A DNA stretch of 64,000 nucleotides from an uncultured Cedecea sp. (GTDB lineage Bacteria; Pseudomonadota; Gammaproteobacteria; Enterobacterales; Enterobacteriaceae). The stretch is taken from positions 1 through 64,000 of the forward strand of contig NZ_CANMLV010000010.1 in the NCBI RefSeq assembly GCF_947498825.1, in the 5' to 3' direction. The position numbers and the translations under genes are program-made. Positions 60,319-64,000 of the stretch are shown piece by piece. The notes beneath the pieces were generated by a model. That model was not told where the DNA came from, ran no database searches, and saw only the letters and a list, made by a program, of their open reading frames with translations. Position 1 is the first letter of the stretch. The number at the start of each line of letters is the position of its first letter.

Positions 60319-60349
60319 TCAGAGTCCTCTCCTCTGGAGAGGACTCTGA
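60319..60349. terminator. Bidirectional hairpin between tabA and argI
   Basis: Perfect 14-bp stem TCAGAGTCCTCTCC (60319-60332) / GGAGAGGACTCTGA (60336-60349), loop TCT, between convergent genes. Weak T tracts. Confidence 0.75.
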
Positions 60350-60352
60350 AAC

Positions 60353-61363
60353 TTACAGGTTGGGTGCCAGAGTGGCGACCATCACCGCTTTAATGGTATG
60401 CATACGGTTTTCTGCCTGGTCAAATACCACGCTGTGCTCTGACTCAAAAACCTCATCTGTCACTTCCATTCCATTGTGTAAATCGAAGGTCTCCGCCATC
60501 TGCTTGCCCAGAGTGGTTTTTTCATCATGGAAAGCAGGCAGGCAGTGCAGGAATTTCACCTGGGGATTGCCGGTTAAGGTCAGCATGGCCTTATTTACCT
60601 GATAAGGGCGAAGCAGAGCGATACGTTCAGCCCATTTCTCTTTTGCTTCACCCATGGAAACCCAGACATCAGTATAAATAAAGTCTGCTCCTGCTACTCC
60701 GGCTGCAATATCTTCTGTCAGGGTTATCTGACCGCCATTTTGTACCGCCAGCTCACTACACTGCTTGACTAGCTGTGCTTCAGGCCAGCAGCTCGTAGGG
60801 GCCACTAAGCGTAAGTTCAAGCCGGTCAGGGCGGCGGCTTCCAGCATTGAGTTACCCATGTTATTACGTGCATCGCCTACATAGGCCAGCGTCATTTGAT
60901 TGAAGCTTTTTCCTGGCAAATGTTCCTGCATGGTCAGTAAATCTGCCAGCAGCTGTGTCGGATGAAATTCATTTGTCAGGCCATTCCAGACTGGCACACC
61001 GGCAAATTCTGCCAGCGTTTCGACGATTTCCTGGCCATAGCCCCGGTATTGGATACCGTCATAAATACGTCCCAGTACCCGAGCCGTATCTTTTATTGAT
61101 TCTTTATGTCCTATCTGGCTACCACTTGGTCCAAGATAAGTCACGCGAGCGCCTTGGTCATAAGCGGCAACTTCGAAAGAGCAGCGAGTTCTGGTCGAAT
61201 CTTTTTCGAAGATGAGCGCTATGTTTTTTCCAACAAGACCTTGATTTTCTATGCCTTTTTTCTTGTCGCTTTTCAGTTTAGCGGATAAGGATAATAATTT
61301 GTTGAGCTGAGCAGGGGTAAAATCAAGTAATTTAAGGAAGTGTTTCTGATAAAAGTGACTCAT
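60353..61363 (-). CDS. argI: Ornithine carbamoyltransferase
   Basis: Converts ornithine and carbamoyl phosphate to citrulline in arginine biosynthesis. 336 aa with STRTRCSFE (carbamoyl phosphate), the ornithine-binding region [17 protein letters not shown] and the catalytic Cys in [10 protein letters not shown]. Beside rraB as in E. coli. Two ARG boxes overlap its promoter region, so ArgR-arginine repression is expected. Confidence 0.97.
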   Translation of the reverse strand: MSHFYQKHFLKLLDFTPAQLNKLLSLSAKLKSDKKKGIENQGLVGKNIALIFEKDSTRTRCSFEVAAYDQGARVTYLGPSGSQIGHKESIKDTARVLGRIYDGIQYRGYGQEIVETLAEFAGVPVWNGLTNEFHPTQLLADLLTMQEHLPGKSFNQMTLAYVGDARNNMGNSMLEAAALTGLNLRLVAPTSCWPEAQLVKQCSELAVQNGGQITLTEDIAAGVAGADFIYTDVWVSMGEAKEKWAERIALLRPYQVNKAMLTLTGNPQVKFLHCLPAFHDEKTTLGKQMAETFDLHNGMEVTDEVFESEHSVVFDQAENRMHTIKAVMVATLAPNL

Positions 61364-61390
61364 TTTAACCTCACGTGGCGCGCGCCATGA

Positions 61391-61429
61391 ATTGAATTAA
61401 AATTCAATTTATATGTATGAATATTCAAT
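61391..61429. promoter_or_regulatory. Tandem ARG boxes (ArgR operator) for argI
   Basis: Box 1 ATTGAATTAAAATTCAAT (61391-61408) matches the 18-bp consensus perfectly; box 2 TATGTATGAATATTCAAT (61412-61429) is a good match. They are separated by exactly 3 bp, the standard spacing for an ArgR hexamer, 28 bases upstream of argI. Confidence 0.9.
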
Positions 61430-61527
61430 TGCAACCCTCATCAATAAATCTTTGCCAGGAAAGGTGGAGGCAAACCCTTCGGTATGTGAAAATAAGCGCG
61501 TGTGCCGATACATGTGAGGACAGGATC

Positions 61528-61944
61528 ATGGCAAATTCAGAAGAGCTGGAAGAACAACGCGAAGAAACGCGTTTAATTATTGAAGAACTGCTGGAAGACG
61601 GCAGCGATCCCGATGCGCTTTACACCATTGAACATCATCTTTCTGCTGATGATTTCGAAACCCTTGAAAAAGCTGCTGTTGAGGCGTTTAAACTGGGTTA
61701 TGAAGTGACTGATCCTGAAGAGCTCGAAGTTGAGGAGGGTGATGTCGTAATATGCTGCGATGTGCTGAGCGAAAGCGCATTAAATGCTGAAGTCATTGAT
61801 TCCCAGGTTGAGCAACTCATGAACCTGGCCGAAAAATTCAATGTTGAATATGACGGTTGGGGCACTTACTTTGAAGATCCGAATGGTGAAGATGACCAGG
61901 ACGATGGCGAAGATGACGAAGACGATGACGGTGTACGTCACTAA
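61528..61944 (+). CDS. rraB: Regulator of RNase E activity RraB
   Basis: 138-aa acidic protein that binds RNase E and modulates mRNA decay. ATG 61528, preceded by GAGGACAGG, gives [20 protein letters not shown]; an earlier in-frame ATG at 61417 lies in the argI operator and is rejected. Body [20 protein letters not shown] and [13 protein letters not shown] match E. coli, and the C-terminus is Asp/Glu-rich, ending DDDGVRH. Divergent from argI. Confidence 0.97.
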   Translation: MANSEELEEQREETRLIIEELLEDGSDPDALYTIEHHLSADDFETLEKAAVEAFKLGYEVTDPEELEVEEGDVVICCDVLSESALNAEVIDSQVEQLMNLAEKFNVEYDGWGTYFEDPNGEDDQDDGEDDEDDDGVRH

Positions 61945-61956
61945 ATATCAGTGATG

Positions 61957-61980
61957 GTGCAGCAGCGCCCGCTGCTGCAC
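61957..61980 (+). other. Hairpin between rraB and miaE
   Basis: 10-bp stem GTGCAGCAGC (61957-61966) / GCTGCTGCAC (61971-61980), loop GCCC, no T tract. May lower read-through into miaE. Confidence 0.45.
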
Positions 61981-61993
61981 TGCAGGATAAAGC

Positions 61994-62758
61994 ATGAATC
62001 TAGAGTTACTTCTCTCACCTGTTAATGATTTTCTGCACTGTTCAACGCCCCTGGCGTGGAGAGAGCAAGCGCGTAAACCTGAAAATTTATCGCTATTACT
62101 GAATGATCATTTGATCTGTGAACTGAAAGCCGCCCAGACCGGGATGTTCCTTGTTCGCAAATATGTTGCAGATAAAGAAACGTCGGAGACCCTGCTAGCC
62201 TTGCTACGCCCCTATGAGGTTTTTGCCTTTAGTGACGGACCGGAGCCTGACTTTCTGGCGCTGCATAAAGCGCTAAGCAAGAAGTTGATGCCAAAGACAC
62301 AAGGAGACTGGGAACAAGCTCTTATCGACAGCATGCTGCTGCTTATCAAAGAAGAGCTACACCATTTCTGGCAAGTTCGTGAAATCATGCTGGCGCGTGA
62401 TATTCCTTATGTCAAAATGACGGCCAGCCGTTATGCCAAAGGGCTGCTTGGTCAAACGCGTACCCATGAACCCTTAATGCTGATAGATAAATTGATCTGC
62501 GGGGCTTATATCGAAGCTCGTTCCTGTGAACGCTTTGCCGCGATAGCTCCCTACCTTGATGATGAACTGAGCAGTTTCTATCTGTCGCTGCTGCGCTCAG
62601 AGGCGCGCCACTACCAGGATTATCTGAGCCTGGCACAGCAAATTTCCGGCAGCGATATTCAGGAACGTGTGAAATTCTTTGGTGAGTTGGAAGCCACTCT
62701 TATCCAAAGCCCTGACGATACGTTTCGCTTTCACAGCGGTGTACCTGTTTCAGGGTAA
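61994..62758 (+). CDS. miaE: tRNA-(ms2io6A) hydroxylase MiaE
   Basis: Non-haem diiron monooxygenase that hydroxylates ms2i6A37 of tRNA to ms2io6A. 254 aa; ferritin-like helices with candidate iron ligands in LIKEELHHFWQV (ExxH), KLICGAYIEARSCERF (E..E) and LLRSEARHYQDYL (ExxH). It is absent from E. coli K-12 but present beside argI-rraB in Salmonella and other enterobacteria, and it needs oxygen. Start ATG 61994 follows CAGGATAAAGC. Confidence 0.95.
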   Translation: MNLELLLSPVNDFLHCSTPLAWREQARKPENLSLLLNDHLICELKAAQTGMFLVRKYVADKETSETLLALLRPYEVFAFSDGPEPDFLALHKALSKKLMPKTQGDWEQALIDSMLLLIKEELHHFWQVREIMLARDIPYVKMTASRYAKGLLGQTRTHEPLMLIDKLICGAYIEARSCERFAAIAPYLDDELSSFYLSLLRSEARHYQDYLSLAQQISGSDIQERVKFFGELEATLIQSPDDTFRFHSGVPVSG

Positions 62759-62862
62759 GATCCAGAAGCGACCAGCAGGGTATCGGTAAAGAGTGTTTAA
62801 TGCTTGAACAGCGTTACTTGACTCGTTAAGGTAGCAGCGATTTTACCCTCCTGGAAGAGACC

Positions 62863-63453
62863 ATGATTACCCTTGCTCTGATTGACGACCATCTAATCGT
62901 CCGTTCAGGTTTCGCTCAGTTACTGGCTCTGGAACCTGATCTTCAAGTGGTTGCTGAATTTGGTTCTGGCCGCGAAGCCTTGGCTGGTCTGCCAGGTCGT
63001 GGCGTGCAGGTGTGTATTTGCGATATCTCCATGCCCGATATTTCAGGGCTGGATCTGCTCAGCCAGCTTCCCCAAGGCATGGCTACTATCATGCTGTCAG
63101 TACACGATAGCCCGGCCTTAATTGAACAGGCGTTAAAAGCCGGAGCACGTGGATTTTTATCAAAACGTTGTAGCGCTGATGAACTGATTACGGCTATCCA
63201 TACCGTTGCTACCGGCGGCTGTTATCTGACGTCAGATATTGCCCTCAAACTTACCGTCGGGCGTCAGGATCCGTTGACGAAACGGGAACGCCAGGTTGCT
63301 GAAAAGCTGATACAAGGTCTGGCTGTGAAAGAGATTGCCGCAGAACTCGGATTATCGCCGAAAACAGTCCATGTTCACCGGGCCAATTTAATGGAAAAAC
63401 TCGACGTGAGTAATGATGTTGAACTCGCTCGTTATATGTTTACTGGCTGGTAA
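62863..63453 (+). CDS. uhpA: Response regulator UhpA
   Basis: NarL/FixJ-family activator of the hexose-phosphate carrier gene uhpT. 196 aa: receiver domain with D8/D9 and phospho-acceptor D54 ([14 protein letters not shown]), K in FLSKRC, and C-terminal LuxR-type helix-turn-helix [40 protein letters not shown]. The stop shares a base with the uhpB ATG (TAATG), the usual uhpABC arrangement. Confidence 0.97.
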   Translation: MITLALIDDHLIVRSGFAQLLALEPDLQVVAEFGSGREALAGLPGRGVQVCICDISMPDISGLDLLSQLPQGMATIMLSVHDSPALIEQALKAGARGFLSKRCSADELITAIHTVATGGCYLTSDIALKLTVGRQDPLTKRERQVAEKLIQGLAVKEIAAELGLSPKTVHVHRANLMEKLDVSNDVELARYMFTGW

Positions 63454-64000
63454 TGCAAAGACTGCTGACCCGACTGGCGGGTATTATTGCCAGCTTTTTT
63501 ACATTTGCTGCCGCCTGGTTCTGTTTGTGGAGTATCAGCCTGCATCTGGTCGATAGCCCTGAACTCGCGGTACTGCTATTCCCGTTTGGTTTACGTATGG
63601 GGTTGATGCTGCAGTGCCCGCGCAGATACTGGCTGGTATTACTGGGGACTGAGTGGTTATTACTGGGCTGGTTATCCTGGCAGGTTGAACTGGCACATCT
63701 GCCCTTTTTGCTCATAGGCAGTCTGCTCAGCATATTACCAGTAGTATTAACTGCTCATTATGCCGGCAGCCGTGACTGGCGGACGTTACTGCGTCAGGGA
63801 GCCGCCCTGATTACCGCCGCGCTGTTACAGTCATTACCCTGGGTTGAACAGGGCGCTATGGCGCTGAATGTTTTACTCATAACGCTTACCGGTAGTTTAA
63901 CCTTGTCCCCCATTTGCCTGGTTTTCTGGCGCTATCTGACCAGCACCGTCTGGCAGCCGCTGGGGCCCTCTCTGATCACCCAGCCGGTGAACTGGCGTGC
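63453..64000 (+). CDS. uhpB: Sensor histidine kinase UhpB, 5' part only
   Basis: Runs off the window end with no stop. The first 182 codons form the MASE1-type membrane domain: [33 protein letters not shown]-like [38 protein letters not shown], and [14 protein letters not shown], closely matching E. coli UhpB. The kinase core lies beyond 64000. In E. coli it acts with UhpC to sense external glucose-6-phosphate. Confidence 0.95.
   Translation, partial: MQRLLTRLAGIIASFFTFAAAWFCLWSISLHLVDSPELAVLLFPFGLRMGLMLQCPRRYWLVLLGTEWLLLGWLSWQVELAHLPFLLIGSLLSILPVVLTAHYAGSRDWRTLLRQGAALITAALLQSLPWVEQGAMALNVLLITLTGSLTLSPICLVFWRYLTSTVWQPLGPSLITQPVNWR

Overview
The window is a chromosomal segment from a member of the order Enterobacterales. 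The evidence is the gene order, which follows the Escherichia coli backbone almost gene for gene (sfsB-ispB-rplU-rpmA-yhbE-obgE ... dacB-greA-yhbY-rlmE-ftsH-folP-glmM-secG-leuU-metY-rimP-nusA-infB-rbfA-truB-rpsO-pnp-nlpI-yrbN-deaD-mtr, then yhbW-ubiV-ubiU-ubiT-yhbS and yhbQ-yhbP), with protein lengths equal or nearly equal to the E. coli ones. It is not E. coli itself: pmrAB sits between obgE and dacB, miaE and uhpAB follow rraB, and several blocks are absent from that locus in E. coli. I cannot fix the genus from the sequence alone.

Layout. 1-1850: the end of an unnamed two-component system whose kinase gene looks disrupted at the window edge. 1990-10540: sfsB, ispB, L21/L27, EamA exporter, ObgE, PmrB/PmrA, DacB, GreA. 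10644-16711: YhbY, RlmE, FtsH, FolP, GlmM, SecG. 16749-23690: tRNA-Leu(GAG), initiator tRNA, then the metY-nusA-infB transcription/translation operon ending in rpsO. 23932-30543: PNPase, NlpI, YrbN, DeaD, Mtr (RNA turnover and cold-shock cluster, then tryptophan uptake). 30629-33056: an accessory sugar-acid operon (MFS carrier plus enolase-superfamily enzyme). 33057-33870: a gene-poor stretch with a perfect 44-bp palindrome. 33871-40566: YhbW, the oxygen-independent ubiquinone genes ubiUVT, YhbS, a PLP-dependent dehydratase with a divergent helix-turn-helix regulator, YhbQ and YhbP.

40567-46266 is the strongest accessory region: very AT-rich, carrying one 1482-codon gene for an unrecognised protein with a possible membrane segment, two tandem six-cysteine repeats and a C-terminal HExxH zinc-protease motif. 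Directly after its stop lies a broken second copy of the same C-terminal protease domain, with its own HExxH preserved across a frameshift. This looks like C-terminal module exchange in a secreted toxin or effector, and is the best candidate for an undescribed system here.

46267-64000: TqsA, anaerobic ribonucleotide reductase (nrdDG, with paired NrdR-type boxes), a three-lipoprotein operon (CsgG-like, DUF4810, GNA1162/DUF799), a decayed gene, the trehalose operon treR-treB-treC with a TreR operator, RidA, pyrLBI with a classical leader-peptide attenuator, tabA, argI with two ARG boxes, rraB, miaE, uhpA and the start of uhpB. Two copies of a roughly 125-130 bp interspersed repeat sit just 3' of ubiV and ridA.
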